From the NCBI GenBank assembly GCA_963667875.2, contig CAXXGC010000013.1, forward strand, positions 372,001-436,000: DNA of 64,000 bases, read 5' to 3'. The translations under genes were made by a program, and so were the position numbers. A model generated the notes under the pieces. It saw only the letters and a list, made by a program, of their open reading frames with translations, was not told where the DNA came from and ran no database searches. Position 1 is the stretch's first letter; the number at the start of each line of letters is the position of its first letter. Below are positions 18,375 through 27,409 of this stretch, piece by piece. The DNA comes from JAEXOD01 sp963667875 (GTDB lineage: Bacteria > Bacteroidota > Ignavibacteria > Ignavibacteriales > Melioribacteraceae).

Positions 18375-19075
18375 AACTAAGATATTTTTCTCACTCTGCA
18401 TTTCAGATAACCACTAATAAGGGAATTAAAATTTTAATTGATCCCTTTTTAGATGGAAATCCTACATCACCGGTTAAATCAACAGAAGTTGATGCCGAAT
18501 ATATAATTTTAACCCATGCACATGGCGATCATTTGGGAGATACATTTAAAATTGCTAAAAGAAATTCATCAACAATTATTTGTGTTGATGAATTGGCTAA
18601 TTATTGTATTTCAAAAGGCTTTAAAGCACATAATATGCATATTGGCGGAAGTTATAATTATGAATTTGGACGTGTAAAATTTACAATTGCTCATCATGGA
18701 TCAAAAACTCCTGATAATGAATACGCGGGAGCAGCTGCCGGGGTTCTTATTTTTATTGATGATGTTTGTTTTTATCATACCGGTGATACGGGATTATTTT
18801 ACGATATGAAACTTATAGGTGAACTGAACGAAGTTGACTATTTAATGCTTCCCATTGGTGATAATTTTACTATGGGTATTGATGACGCCGTTAAAGCCGT
18901 AGAATTTGTTAATCCAAAGTTTACTATACCAATGCATTATAATACTTTCCCAATTATTGCAGCAGATCCAAATCAATTTAGAAAAAAATGTTCATTAATT
19001 GAAAAAAAATGCCTAATTTTGGAATATGGACAAGAAATAGATGTTAAATCATATTTAAACACAATTTATAGTTAA
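18371..19075 (+). CDS. UPF0173 metallo-beta-lactamase-fold hydrolase
   Basis: 234 aa. It matches the UPF0173 metal-dependent hydrolases: opening KLRYFSHSAF, metal-binding THAHGDHLGD, AHHGSKTP, then YHTGDTGLF and a late MHYNTF. Two metals should be bound. The physiological substrate of the family is not established. It starts inside the stop of the CHAD gene and ends 1 bp before parA, so it is part of the same operon. Confidence 0.9.
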   Translation: MKLRYFSHSAFQITTNKGIKILIDPFLDGNPTSPVKSTEVDAEYIILTHAHGDHLGDTFKIAKRNSSTIICVDELANYCISKGFKAHNMHIGGSYNYEFGRVKFTIAHHGSKTPDNEYAGAAAGVLIFIDDVCFYHTGDTGLFYDMKLIGELNEVDYLMLPIGDNFTMGIDDAVKAVEFVNPKFTIPMHYNTFPIIAADPNQFRKKCSLIEKKCLILEYGQEIDVKSYLNTIYS

Positions 19076-19076
19076 A

Positions 19077-19856
19077 ATGACAAAAGTAATTGCAATAGCA
19101 AATCAAAAAGGCGGAGTTGGGAAAACATCCACTGCAATCAATTTAGCAGCCTCATTAGCCGCCGCCGATTTAAAAGTACTTATAATTGATATAGATCCAC
19201 AAGCTAATTCTACAAGCGGCATAGGAACTGAAACAAAAGATACATCGGTTTATGAAGTTTTATTAGATATATGTGATATTAATGACGTAATATTACCCAC
19301 TCAAATGCCAAACCTAGATATTTTGCCATCGCATATTAATTTAGTTGGAGCTGAAATTGAAATGGTTTCCGTTCCTAACCGCGAAATGTTATTAAAGGAT
19401 GCATTAAAAAACTTAAAAGAGAACTACGATTTTGTATTAATTGATTGTCCGCCATCGTTAAGTTTATTAACATTAAACGCGTTTACCGCTTCTACATCGG
19501 TTCTAATTCCGGTACAATGCGAATACTTTGCTTTAGAAGGTTTGGGACAATTATTAAACACTATAAACTTAATAAAAAAAGGATTGAACCCTAATTTATA
19601 TATTGAGGGGGTTTTATTAACAATGTATGATAAAAGAGTACGGTTATCAAATCAGGTTTATGAGGAAGTAAAAAGATATTTTGGTAATAAAGTATTTGAA
19701 ACTGTAATTTATCGTAATGTACGAATTTCTGAAGCACCAAGTCATGCAAAACCGGTTCTTTTATATGACTCTCTTTCAATGGGGGCGCAAAATTATATTT
19801 CATTGGCTTCAGAATTAATTCAAAATAATAAACCGAAACAAGTGGAACAACAATGA
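19077..19856 (+). CDS. parA: Chromosome-partitioning ATPase ParA/Soj
   Basis: 259 aa deviant-Walker ATPase. The N-terminus reads IAIANQKGGVGKTST with the signature Lys of the deviant Walker A motif, then DIDPQANST and DCPPSLSLLTLNA. With ParB it segregates the replication origins by forming ATP-dependent DNA-bound gradients. The parB start overlaps its stop by 4 bp (ATGA). The short ParA form with no N-terminal helix-turn-helix is the chromosomal type. Confidence 0.97.
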   Translation: MTKVIAIANQKGGVGKTSTAINLAASLAAADLKVLIIDIDPQANSTSGIGTETKDTSVYEVLLDICDINDVILPTQMPNLDILPSHINLVGAEIEMVSVPNREMLLKDALKNLKENYDFVLIDCPPSLSLLTLNAFTASTSVLIPVQCEYFALEGLGQLLNTINLIKKGLNPNLYIEGVLLTMYDKRVRLSNQVYEEVKRYFGNKVFETVIYRNVRISEAPSHAKPVLLYDSLSMGAQNYISLASELIQNNKPKQVEQQ

Positions 19857-20803
19857 GTAAATTTAGACCAGGATTAGGAAGGGGATTAGATGCGTTAATT
19901 AATCCGGGAATTCAAGAAGCAAATAATAATCCGGTAATACAGCCATCATCCGAAATCAAAACGGACGACGGTAAATCGTATGATATTTTAGTAAAAGTTT
20001 TGATCCACGATATTCTTCCAAATCCTTATCAACCAAGAATTCAATTTGAACAAAACGCATTAGACGATTTAAAAAAATCAATTTTAGAAAATGGTTTAAT
20101 CCAACCAATAACCGTTAGACGAATTGATGAAAATAAATATGAACTTATTTCCGGCGAAAGAAGACTAAGAGCATGTAAAGATATAGGATACAAAAATATA
20201 CCGGCTTATATTATTAAAGTTGATACTAAAGAGGCAATGCTTGCTTTAGCGTTAATTGAAAATATTCAGCGCGAAAAACTTAATCCAATTGAAATTGCAA
20301 ACGCATACAAAAGATTGATGGAAGAATGCAATTTAAGTCAGGAAGAAATTGCACAAAAAGTTGGAAAAGATAGAACTACAATTACAAATTTTATAAGATT
20401 ATTAAAACTGCCTGATGTTGTACAACAAAGTTTGATTAAAGACGAAATTTCAACAGGACATGCTCGCGCATTAATTACATTACCAAATGAAGCTTTACAA
20501 ATTGATTTATTAAATAAAATTATTAATCAAAATCTTTCAGTTCGTAAATTAGAAAATTTGGTTAAAAAATATATTCAAGTTAGCAACATTGAAGTTAAAC
20601 CGGAGATTACCGAAAAACAAAAATCCTTGGAATCATTATCAATTGGTGACTTAGAAAACAGATTACGAGGAATTTTAGGCACTAAGGTGGAATGCAGACA
20701 ATTTAAAGATGGCGCAGGCAATATTTTAATAGAATTTTACTCAGAAGATGAACTTGAACGATTACTCGATTTATTTGAAATTATTTCAAAAAACAATTAT
20801 TAA
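19853..20803 (+). CDS. parB: Chromosome-partitioning protein ParB/Spo0J
   Basis: 316 aa. The ParB/Srx N-terminal domain (about 40-135) has the CTP-binding motifs PYQPR, ISGERRLRA and ENIQREKLNPIE. It is followed by the KorB-like helix-turn-helix (about 140-200; SQEEIAQKVGKDRTTI) that reads parS and a C-terminal dimerisation domain (about 270-316). It nucleates the partition complex and loads SMC. I found no parS site (TGTTTCACGTGAAACA type) in this window. Confidence 0.97.
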   Translation: MSKFRPGLGRGLDALINPGIQEANNNPVIQPSSEIKTDDGKSYDILVKVLIHDILPNPYQPRIQFEQNALDDLKKSILENGLIQPITVRRIDENKYELISGERRLRACKDIGYKNIPAYIIKVDTKEAMLALALIENIQREKLNPIEIANAYKRLMEECNLSQEEIAQKVGKDRTTITNFIRLLKLPDVVQQSLIKDEISTGHARALITLPNEALQIDLLNKIINQNLSVRKLENLVKKYIQVSNIEVKPEITEKQKSLESLSIGDLENRLRGILGTKVECRQFKDGAGNILIEFYSEDELERLLDLFEIISKNNY

Positions 20804-21293
20804 AATATTTTTCCTTTTAATAATTTGTTTTAATACATTTTTATTTGCCCAAACGGAACCGGAAGCAAATTCAAACGTCCAAACTGATACTACGGCATTT
20901 GTAATGACTAAATCGCCATGGGGTGCTGTATTACGTAGTGCTGTTATTCCCGGATGGGGACAGTATTATAATCAGACGTATTGGAAAGTTCCTGTAATAT
21001 TATCTTTAACCGGATATTTTATTTACGGCTGGATTGATAATAACAATTTGTATAAGGATAATAAAACTTTATATAATAATTCTCTATCAAAAAATAATGT
21101 TTATTTAAGCAATTCGTATAAACGAATACGTGATTTTTATAGAGATAACAGAGACTTATTTGCATTTTATATTGGGATAACATACTTTTTGAATTTAGTT
21201 GATGCTTATGTTGATGCACAAATGTTTGATTTTACGGTAACAGAAGATCCTGTTACAAATTCTACCTTACTGAATTTTAAATTTTACTTTTAA
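20748..21293 (+). CDS. DUF5683 membrane protein
   Basis: 181 aa. A hydrophobic export signal (about 13-35, ending FLFAQ) is followed by a polar linker and the DUF5683 core (about 50-175): SPWGAVLRSAVIPGWGQYYN, then a transmembrane segment and YIGITYFLNLVDAYVDAQMFDF with another helix. The family is common in Bacteroidota next to parB and dapB, with no known function. The ATG at 20748 lies 56 bp inside parB; a TTG at 20775 would give a more usual signal-peptide length. Confidence 0.82.
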   Translation: MNLNDYSIYLKLFQKTIIKIFFLLIICFNTFLFAQTEPEANSNVQTDTTAFVMTKSPWGAVLRSAVIPGWGQYYNQTYWKVPVILSLTGYFIYGWIDNNNLYKDNKTLYNNSLSKNNVYLSNSYKRIRDFYRDNRDLFAFYIGITYFLNLVDAYVDAQMFDFTVTEDPVTNSTLLNFKFYF

Positions 21294-21300
21294 TATAAAA

Positions 21301-22005
21301 ATGAAAAATAATATTATCTGCCCAAATTGTAATCACGAAAATCCTTCTTACAGATTTGTTTGTTTAAATTGCAAAGCATATATAAGGGAAAGAGTTTTTA
21401 ATATAGATTTTTGGAAAACATTCTGGCAGACATTTGATTCACCTACAAAAGCATTTGCAGACGTAATATTTGCCGAACATAAAAACTATCTTTCTTTTAT
21501 TCTTTTTTTAGTTTCTTTCAAATTATCTATTAATACTTTTGTATTGTCAAATCTTTTTAATAAAAATGTAGACTTAACTGAAAATATTGTTGTAAATATG
21601 TTTTTTTTAACAATAACTTTTTTTGTAATTTTTATTATTGGTGCATTTTTACTTAAATTTATGTTAAAATTATTAAATGTTAATAGTAGATTTAAAGATG
21701 ATTTGGCAATCTTAACTTATTCACAATCTCCGTTATTATTTTCTTTATTTTTTATTTTCCCGGTACAGCTGGGTGTTTTTGGAATTCATTGGTTTATATT
21801 TAATCCATCGCCATTTATGCTAAAAAACACTATTGCGTATGCTTTGTGCGGAATTGATTTAATTTTAATTTTATGGGGATTTTTTCAAACAGTAACTGCA
21901 AATTTTGTCCAAATACGTTCAATATTTGTTTCAATTCTTTCAGCTATAATATTTTATATAGTATTAAACGGTTTATTCTTGATTTTTCCCTTTATCCAAT
22001 CCTAA
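21301..22005 (+). CDS. Zinc-ribbon membrane protein of the Yip1 type
   Basis: 234 aa. An N-terminal zinc ribbon with CPNC (residues 7-10) and CLNC (21-24) precedes a Yip1-like membrane domain of about five helices (60-230). The linker WQTFDSPTKAFADV resembles the start of Yip1 domains ("...P..ff..i"). The cytoplasmic ribbon could bind zinc or a partner. No role is established for bacterial members. Its 3' end overlaps the convergent ppx/gppA gene by 33 bp. Confidence 0.7.
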   Translation: MKNNIICPNCNHENPSYRFVCLNCKAYIRERVFNIDFWKTFWQTFDSPTKAFADVIFAEHKNYLSFILFLVSFKLSINTFVLSNLFNKNVDLTENIVVNMFFLTITFFVIFIIGAFLLKFMLKLLNVNSRFKDDLAILTYSQSPLLFSLFFIFPVQLGVFGIHWFIFNPSPFMLKNTIAYALCGIDLILILWGFFQTVTANFVQIRSIFVSILSAIIFYIVLNGLFLIFPFIQS

Positions 22006-22908
22006 GTAATTATATATAATTCCATGTCTTAAGCCTTGTGTGCTAACAATTATTTTAGAAGCGTTGAGTTTTTCTCTTATTATTTGCAAAATTATTGCAC
22101 CAGCTAAAATCACATCAGATCTACCTACTAATACTTGACCATATTTTGCAAGTGCCTGTTGTGGAGTTAAAATACTTAAATCGTTTATTAATTTATCAAG
22201 TTCGTCTTTATCTAAAGTGGTGTTTTCAACAACTTCATCGGAGTACTTAAAAACTAATTGTTTCATGCAACTTAAAGATGTTGGGGTACCTGAAATTGCA
22301 ATAACCGAGGTACTCTGTTCAGTTGAAAATGGTATTACACAATTTGCATTAACATAATTATATAGGTCTTTAATTTGAAATTCAGAATATGGAATTTCAG
22401 TTAAAAGTGATTCTGTTAATGTTACCACACCAAATTTAAAGCTATTCGAATAAATTATCTTTTCGGAATTTCCATAGATTATTTCTGTACTGCCGCCGCC
22501 AATATCAATTACAACTTTGTTTGAATTTACACTTTTAAATGCTGCAACAGCTCCATTAAATGATAATTGGGCTTCAGTTTGACCAGGAATAATTTCTATT
22601 GATAAACCTGTGTTATCAAGTACTTTTTTTATAATATCTGTATTATTTTTGGCAGCTCTCATTGCTTGTGTAGCAAATAAAATTATTTTGTCACAATTAT
22701 ACTTTTTACATATTTCTTTATATTCATTTAACACATCTATCATTAAATTTATCTTTTCTTCCTTAATTAATCCCGAATTTATTAATCCTTCACCAATTCG
22801 CGGCATTCTATATACATTTAAAAGTGGCATTATATCATTATTATTAACTATTTTTGCAATAAGCAATAAGATAGTATTTGTTCCTATATCTATTGAAGCA
22901 ATATTCAT
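21973..22908 (-). CDS. Ppx/GppA-family phosphatase
   Basis: 311 aa actin-fold (ASKHA) protein, the short one-module form. Phosphate loops are seen at SIDIGTNTILLL and VIDIGGGSTEI, with the catalytic Glu region GQTEAQLSF. The family hydrolyses polyphosphate (exopolyphosphatase) or pppGpp; sequence alone does not decide which. It faces the Yip1-like gene and overlaps its end by 33 bp. It is monocistronic and divergent from the next membrane protein. Confidence 0.9.
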   Translation of the reverse strand: MNIASIDIGTNTILLLIAKIVNNNDIMPLLNVYRMPRIGEGLINSGLIKEEKINLMIDVLNEYKEICKKYNCDKIILFATQAMRAAKNNTDIIKKVLDNTGLSIEIIPGQTEAQLSFNGAVAAFKSVNSNKVVIDIGGGSTEIIYGNSEKIIYSNSFKFGVVTLTESLLTEIPYSEFQIKDLYNYVNANCVIPFSTEQSTSVIAISGTPTSLSCMKQLVFKYSDEVVENTTLDKDELDKLINDLSILTPQQALAKYGQVLVGRSDVILAGAIILQIIREKLNASKIIVSTQGLRHGIIYNYLGLDKGKNQE

Positions 22909-22951
22909 AATTTTTTATTATTTTTAGTTTTTAATTTTAAGGTTTAAATCT

Positions 22952-23473
22952 ATGGAAAATTTAAGTAAAGTATCTAAGTTTTTATTGTTTTTATGTTCAT
23001 TATCATTTATTCTTTGGAGCGGAACATATTTTAGTAAATTTTTATTATTATATCAATTTTACGAGCCGGAAATGACATTAAAACCAGCTTTTGCTAATAT
23101 TGATTTTATGCCAATATTTAATACTATTTCTTCGGTAATGGGATTTAATATAATTTTTTATCCTTTATTTTTAGTAACATTAATTTGTTTTTTTGTTTTT
23201 ACAAAATTTAGTATAAAAACTGAAGGTTGGTTTTTTATTATTTTAAGTTTTTCAATATTAACTGCACCATTCGAAATTTATTCGTTAACCTATGACTATA
23301 AAATAATTAACCTTATTTATAGCGGCAGCGGAAATGCCGAAAGTATTTTAGCATTAGTTAAAGAAAAAATTATATCACTTGGAAGTTTTCCTTTTGTTCA
23401 ATTTTTATTTATTGGAGCAATTGTATTTTTAACGGTTTTTAAGCCATTAAGAAAAAAAACAAATGAAAATTAA
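22952..23473 (+). CDS. Unrecognised four-helix membrane protein
   Basis: 173 aa with four predicted transmembrane helices (about 9-30, 58-80, 88-107, 145-165) and no soluble domain. I recognise no family motif. The loop between helices 1 and 2 is short and acidic/aromatic; that between 3 and 4 is about 35 residues. It is co-directional with, and overlaps by 11 bp, the next small gene, and aroQ follows, so it is probably first in a three-gene operon. Confidence 0.75.
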   Translation: MENLSKVSKFLLFLCSLSFILWSGTYFSKFLLLYQFYEPEMTLKPAFANIDFMPIFNTISSVMGFNIIFYPLFLVTLICFFVFTKFSIKTEGWFFIILSFSILTAPFEIYSLTYDYKIINLIYSGSGNAESILALVKEKIISLGSFPFVQFLFIGAIVFLTVFKPLRKKTNEN

Positions 23474-23735
23474 AGAAAAAGAATTTGAAGATTTATTAAA
23501 TGATTTAAAATCTTTGGCTAGCCAAATGGGTGCAAAGGTTAGATTTGAAAAAGGAGATTTTAAGGGTGGCTATTGTTTATTAAAAGAACATAAAGTTATT
23601 GTATTAAATAAAATTTCCAATTTACAACGAAAAGTTATGACACTTGCTGCCGCGTTAAAAGAACTTGGAGCAGATGAAATATATATGACTCCAAGACTGC
23701 GCGAATTTATTGATGAAATGGATGAATCGAAATGA
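23463..23735 (+). CDS. Small conserved-looking soluble protein, function unknown
   Basis: 90 aa, helix-rich and charged, with a beta-like centre (VRFEKGDFKGGYCLLKEHK, VIVLNK) and a helical C-terminus. No motif identifies a function. It overlaps the membrane-protein gene upstream by 11 bp and aroQ downstream by 4 bp (ATGA), and uses the same codon style as its neighbours, which supports it being a real gene. Confidence 0.8.
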   Translation: MKIKEKEFEDLLNDLKSLASQMGAKVRFEKGDFKGGYCLLKEHKVIVLNKISNLQRKVMTLAAALKELGADEIYMTPRLREFIDEMDESK

Positions 23736-24163
23736 AATTTTTAATTATTAACGGCCCAAATTTAAATTTATTGGGAAAAAGGGAAGCAGGGCATTACGGT
23801 GTTTTAACAATTGATGATATTGAAAAATTGATTAAATCGGAATATCCTTCTGATTATTTTGAATTTTATCAAAGCAATATTGAGGGTGAAATTGTAGATA
23901 AATTACAGCAGGCTGACAGTTTTTTTGATGGGTTATTAATTAATCCCGGTGGCTATGCACATACTTCGGTTGCAATTAGGGATGCTTTAGAAATAGTAAA
24001 AATTCCAAAAATAGAAGTTCATCTTTCAAATTTGTCAAGCCGAGACGGATTTAGACAAACCTTAATTACCGCACCGGTTTGTAATGGGTATTTATCGGGG
24101 TTTAAAGAAGATAGCTATTTGGCCGCTATTTACATACTAAAAAGGAAATTAAAAAATAAATGA
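23732..24163 (+). CDS. aroQ: 3-dehydroquinate dehydratase, type II
   Basis: 143 aa, standard length for the dodecameric type II enzyme of the shikimate pathway, which dehydrates 3-dehydroquinate to 3-dehydroshikimate. Motifs: INGPNLNLLGKREAGHYG with the essential Tyr, QSNIEGEIVDKL, INPGGYAHTSVAIRDAL with the general-acid His, and VEVHLSN-type (here IEVHLSNLSSRDGFR). Starts within the stop of the preceding gene. Confidence 0.97.
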   Translation: MKFLIINGPNLNLLGKREAGHYGVLTIDDIEKLIKSEYPSDYFEFYQSNIEGEIVDKLQQADSFFDGLLINPGGYAHTSVAIRDALEIVKIPKIEVHLSNLSSRDGFRQTLITAPVCNGYLSGFKEDSYLAAIYILKRKLKNK

Positions 24164-24181
24164 TATGTTGTTAAATTTAAA

Positions 24182-24240
24182 TTAGGAATTATTAGAGTAT
24201 TGTTAATGAGTTCACTTTCGAAAAACAGCAATAATCCTAA
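24182..24240 (+). other. Imperfect inverted repeat between aroQ and the serine hydrolase
   Basis: TTAGGAATTATT (24182-24193) can pair with AATAATCCTAA (24230-24240) with one bulged base. No clear T-run follows on the plus strand. It may be a weak terminator for the aroQ transcript or a leader structure of the next gene. Confidence 0.3.
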
Positions 24241-24261
24241 CTCAATTATTGTAGTATCATT

Positions 24262-25641
24262 ATGATAAAATCAGTCAAGTTTTTTTTGTTGTTTGCATGT
24301 ATATTAGCAAATCAAATAATTTATTCCCAACAATTAGATATTAATAAAATTACAGAATTAATTAATTCGTATGAAAAGGGAACTAGTTTCTCCGGTGTTG
24401 TGATATTAACACAAAATGACAGTACTATTTACAAAATGGCATTTGGATACTCAAATAAAACTTTCGAAGTAAAGAATTCAATTTCAACAAGGTTTAATCT
24501 TGCTTCTATTTCAAAGGAAATAGTAGTGTCCGCCATAATTCAACTTGCTTCAGAAAGTAAAATTACTTTGTCATCTCCGATATCAAAGTATATTGGAAAT
24601 GAATTAGGCGACTTAGGAAAAACGATAACTATTAGGCAACTTTTATGTCACTCATCAGGCTTACCAAGAGAAGTTGAATTTAGTCATTGTGACAATCTTA
24701 CTTTAAAAGATTTTATGGAGCGAATAAAAACTTTAGAATTATTATTTAATCCAGGTGAAAAGTATGGATATTCAAATGTTGGTTATATTGTTCTTGGAAG
24801 GATTATTGAAGTAGTATCGGGAATGGAATATAGTAAATATATTAAAAACGAAATACTCGAACCTCTCGAAATGGAGGATACTGGATTTACAAATGGTGTA
24901 AAAGAAATTAAAAACTTATCTTCCGGTTATTATTTGGGAAGAAACGGTATTTCTGTAGGGGAAAGGTCTAGACAACTTGGAATCTATCCTCCCGGAGGTA
25001 TGTATAGCACCGTAGATGATTTGATAAAATTTGTACAAGGAATAAAGTATAATAAGTTGTTTAGTAACAAATGGAGAGATTCCATATTTACTTCTAATAT
25101 TGTGATTGAAAAAAATCAATATAGTGGATACGGATTTGAAATTCTATTAACTGGTGATAAAAAATATTATTTGGCAGCTGGGAGTGCAGAAGGCAATAAG
25201 AATGTATTGCTAATTGATGCCGTTAACTGGGATATAATAATAATTTTATCAAATAACGGTGATACTCCGGTATTTGATATCTTGAAGGATTTGTTGAAAG
25301 TAAGATCGGGTCAAACACCTATAGGCCCCCAAATATGCAGTATTAATGATACAACATATTATAAAAATTTTATTGGTGAATATGACTTTAGCAATACACC
25401 AATAAGTGCAAAAATGGATCAGAAGAATTTTATAATTTCGTTCCTTTTTGAAAACGGACACTTCTTTTTATTTGATCCAAGTGATAATAGTGCAAATCAA
25501 TTGTGTGAAAATGAACCGAGGAAATTAAATTTGAGTTTTACTAATGAAATGAAAATTTGGTTTAATGTATCTGCTGAAAATGAAAATGAAATGTACATCT
25601 TATGGGATTCTTTGAAATCAAAAGGAATAAGAATTAAATAA
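24262..25641 (+). CDS. Secreted serine hydrolase, class C beta-lactamase/PBP-like fold
   Basis: 459 aa. A signal peptide (about 1-23, ending IIYSQQ) precedes a beta-lactamase-related domain (about 28-350). The nucleophile motif SxxK is S82-I-S-K85 and the second motif YxN is Y170-S-N172. The C-terminal ~110 residues form a beta-rich extra domain seen in some CubicO-group proteins. Such proteins are usually esterases or D-aminopeptidases rather than antibiotic-hydrolysing enzymes; nothing here indicates resistance. It is probably periplasmic. It stands alone, with about 300 bp of non-coding DNA downstream. Confidence 0.87.
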   Translation: MIKSVKFFLLFACILANQIIYSQQLDINKITELINSYEKGTSFSGVVILTQNDSTIYKMAFGYSNKTFEVKNSISTRFNLASISKEIVVSAIIQLASESKITLSSPISKYIGNELGDLGKTITIRQLLCHSSGLPREVEFSHCDNLTLKDFMERIKTLELLFNPGEKYGYSNVGYIVLGRIIEVVSGMEYSKYIKNEILEPLEMEDTGFTNGVKEIKNLSSGYYLGRNGISVGERSRQLGIYPPGGMYSTVDDLIKFVQGIKYNKLFSNKWRDSIFTSNIVIEKNQYSGYGFEILLTGDKKYYLAAGSAEGNKNVLLIDAVNWDIIIILSNNGDTPVFDILKDLLKVRSGQTPIGPQICSINDTTYYKNFIGEYDFSNTPISAKMDQKNFIISFLFENGHFFLFDPSDNSANQLCENEPRKLNLSFTNEMKIWFNVSAENENEMYILWDSLKSKGIRIK

Positions 25642-25945
25642 TACTTTCAAACAGCATAACCAGCTTTTCCACCTGTCATATTTTCAAAGTGGTGTTGATT
25701 GCATTTTGTGTTTAATGAAAAAAAAAGTATAGTAGCACATTTTTATCTAAAAAAATCAATTATTTTATTTTCATAATAGTATTGTAATTTCTTGGATATA
25801 TTAGGTATTGTAAGGGTCATCATTTATTGTTAAAAACAGTAATAAGTTACATATTTTTGTTAAACTTACACATTAATTAACAGATATAACTTGATTTAAC
25901 CAATATAATTACTTAAATTATTTAAAGTAATTATAAAGAGTATAA
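25642..25945. other. Non-coding gap of 304 bp
   Basis: No reading frame, RNA gene or strong hairpin is seen here. The last third is very A+T-rich and holds the promoter-like sequence at 25827-25859, which could drive the MerR gene. Confidence 0.6.
25827..25859 (+). promoter_or_regulatory. Putative Bacteroidota-type promoter for the MerR gene
   Basis: TTG (25827-25829) and TATTTTTG (25852-25859), a match to the -7 motif TAnnTTTG, are spaced 22 nt apart. The predicted start would lie about 80 nt before the MerR ATG. Confidence 0.35.
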
Positions 25946-26323
25946 ATGAAAAGTTTTGGCGTAAAAAAATTATATTATTCTATAAGCGAAGTCAGCAAAC
26001 TAACTGAAGTAGAACAGTATATATTACGTTATTGGGAAAGCGAATTTGAGGGATTAAAACCTTCCAAAAACAGAGCCGGTAATAGAATTTATACTAACGA
26101 AGATATTAAATTAATCCTACGAATTAAAAGATTGGTACGGGAAGAAAAATATACTTTTGAAGGGGCAAAAAAGATATTGTTTAATGGGGATGATAAAATT
26201 GAAGAAACTCCTGTTAAAGTAGAAGAGCCTGTAATTGAATCATCTTCCGAAAAAGATGAATTAAAAAAAGATTTAATGGAGATGCGAAACTTTCTTGTAG
26301 AGCTTAAACGTTTTATTCATTAA
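25946..26323 (+). CDS. MerR-family transcriptional regulator
   Basis: 125 aa. The N-terminal winged helix-turn-helix (about 8-78) has the MerR layout: YYSISEVSKLTEV, LRYWESEFEGLKPSKNR, and AGNRIYTNEDI, then a helical linker. The C-terminal tail (about 80-125) is an acidic/lysine-rich coiled coil with no cysteine or binding pocket, like the short MerR regulators found across Bacteroidota. The targets and inducer are unknown. It is followed 19 bp later by a small unknown gene. Confidence 0.9.
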   Translation: MKSFGVKKLYYSISEVSKLTEVEQYILRYWESEFEGLKPSKNRAGNRIYTNEDIKLILRIKRLVREEKYTFEGAKKILFNGDDKIEETPVKVEEPVIESSSEKDELKKDLMEMRNFLVELKRFIH

Positions 26324-26342
26324 ACAAAATTTTGGTGGTTTT

Positions 26343-26672
26343 ATGATTACTAAAATTGTTTTTGACGCTCCAATTCCCATATTTAAAATCGAAACGTTCA
26401 TTAATAATGTTTCTTTTGAAATCCGAGAGGAAACAAAAGATATCATTTTAGAATATTTTGAAACCCCAATTGATATTAGAACAAATGAAAACAATGAAAT
26501 TATTGAGCTTTCATTATTTGATAAGTGGAGCACGAATGAGGCAAATCTTTTAGGTTTATCTTATGCCTTATTGGCAAATACCGACAACACTATTATTGCT
26601 TATGATATTATTGGAACCAAATATCCTTATACAAAAGAGTCACTTGAAGAATTTTTGGAAGGAGCAGAATAA
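26343..26672 (+). CDS. Hypothetical protein, 109 aa
   Basis: A mixed alpha/beta soluble protein with no recognised motif. It follows MerR by 19 bp with TTTGGTGG upstream as a weak ribosome site, and ends 8 bp before the convergent methyltransferase. An operon with merR is likely, but nothing in the sequence tells its function. Confidence 0.7.
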   Translation: MITKIVFDAPIPIFKIETFINNVSFEIREETKDIILEYFETPIDIRTNENNEIIELSLFDKWSTNEANLLGLSYALLANTDNTIIAYDIIGTKYPYTKESLEEFLEGAE

Positions 26673-26680
26673 AAACGCTA

Positions 26681-27409
26681 TTAATTCTTTCTAAAAACCA
26701 AAACTAAATGGGCGGGTTTATTTAATATTTTATTGGCTAAAAAATCTACAAATTTCCAAATAGCAAATGGCAAATATTTTAGAATAACATACATCCTTAA
26801 AAAAATCAACGCCTTATTCCCAAAGATATAATAATCAAATTTTACATTATTAAGCTTTGATGCAATATTAATAAAATTGTGTTCGCTAAAGCTATGCAAA
26901 TGTGCATGAATAGGGGTTTTTTGATTGCAATGAGTACAAAGAATAAACTTAAGAATTTCTTTATATGGTGTGCTAATAATCAACATACCATCTTTATCTA
27001 ACAAATCATATAAGGAGTTAACAAATTTTTCAGGGTCTACAACATGTTCTATAACTTCCGATGAAATAATAACATCAACTTTTCCTTTTTTTACCGGAGG
27101 ATAAAAGGAATCACCTGTAAATCCATAATGATTTTTTTTATTAAAAAGTAAAAGAACCTTTTTTACATTTGAAAAAGCTATATCCGATGAAACAACCGAA
27201 ATACCTTTTGTGAGAAAGTGTTCAGCTACCCAGCCTGAACCACATCCAACATCCATAACGGATGTTGGATTTTGTGGAACTTTGGAAATAATATATTCAC
27301 GTAATCGTCTTTCATCATCTTTTGAAGCACCAAATCTTTCTTCAAAATAGTCAAATTCTGTTGCGTCTATTTTATAATGATTAACATAATCAAACCTTTC
27401 TTGCAACAT
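26681..27409 (-). CDS. Class I SAM-dependent methyltransferase
   Basis: 242 aa from the ATG at 27409, which has GAGG just upstream; an ATG at 27424 is also possible. Motif I is MDVGCGSGWVAEHFL, followed by an acidic post-motif (VVSSDIA), motif II-like VIISSEVIEHVVDPEKF and ISTPYKE. The C-terminal part has basic and hydrophobic segments that may touch membrane or lipid. Methyltransferase 11-type enzymes of this sort often modify quinones, lipids or glycans; the substrate here is unknown. It overlaps the MFS gene by 20 bp. Confidence 0.85.
   Translation of the reverse strand: MLQERFDYVNHYKIDATEFDYFEERFGASKDDERRLREYIISKVPQNPTSVMDVGCGSGWVAEHFLTKGISVVSSDIAFSNVKKVLLLFNKKNHYGFTGDSFYPPVKKGKVDVIISSEVIEHVVDPEKFVNSLYDLLDKDGMLIISTPYKEILKFILCTHCNQKTPIHAHLHSFSEHNFINIASKLNNVKFDYYIFGNKALIFLRMYVILKYLPFAIWKFVDFLANKILNKPAHLVLVFRKN

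Noticed and set aside
24262..25641. Antibiotic-resistance beta-lactamase
   Set aside because: The fold is shared by esterases and peptidases; nothing in sequence or context indicates resistance.
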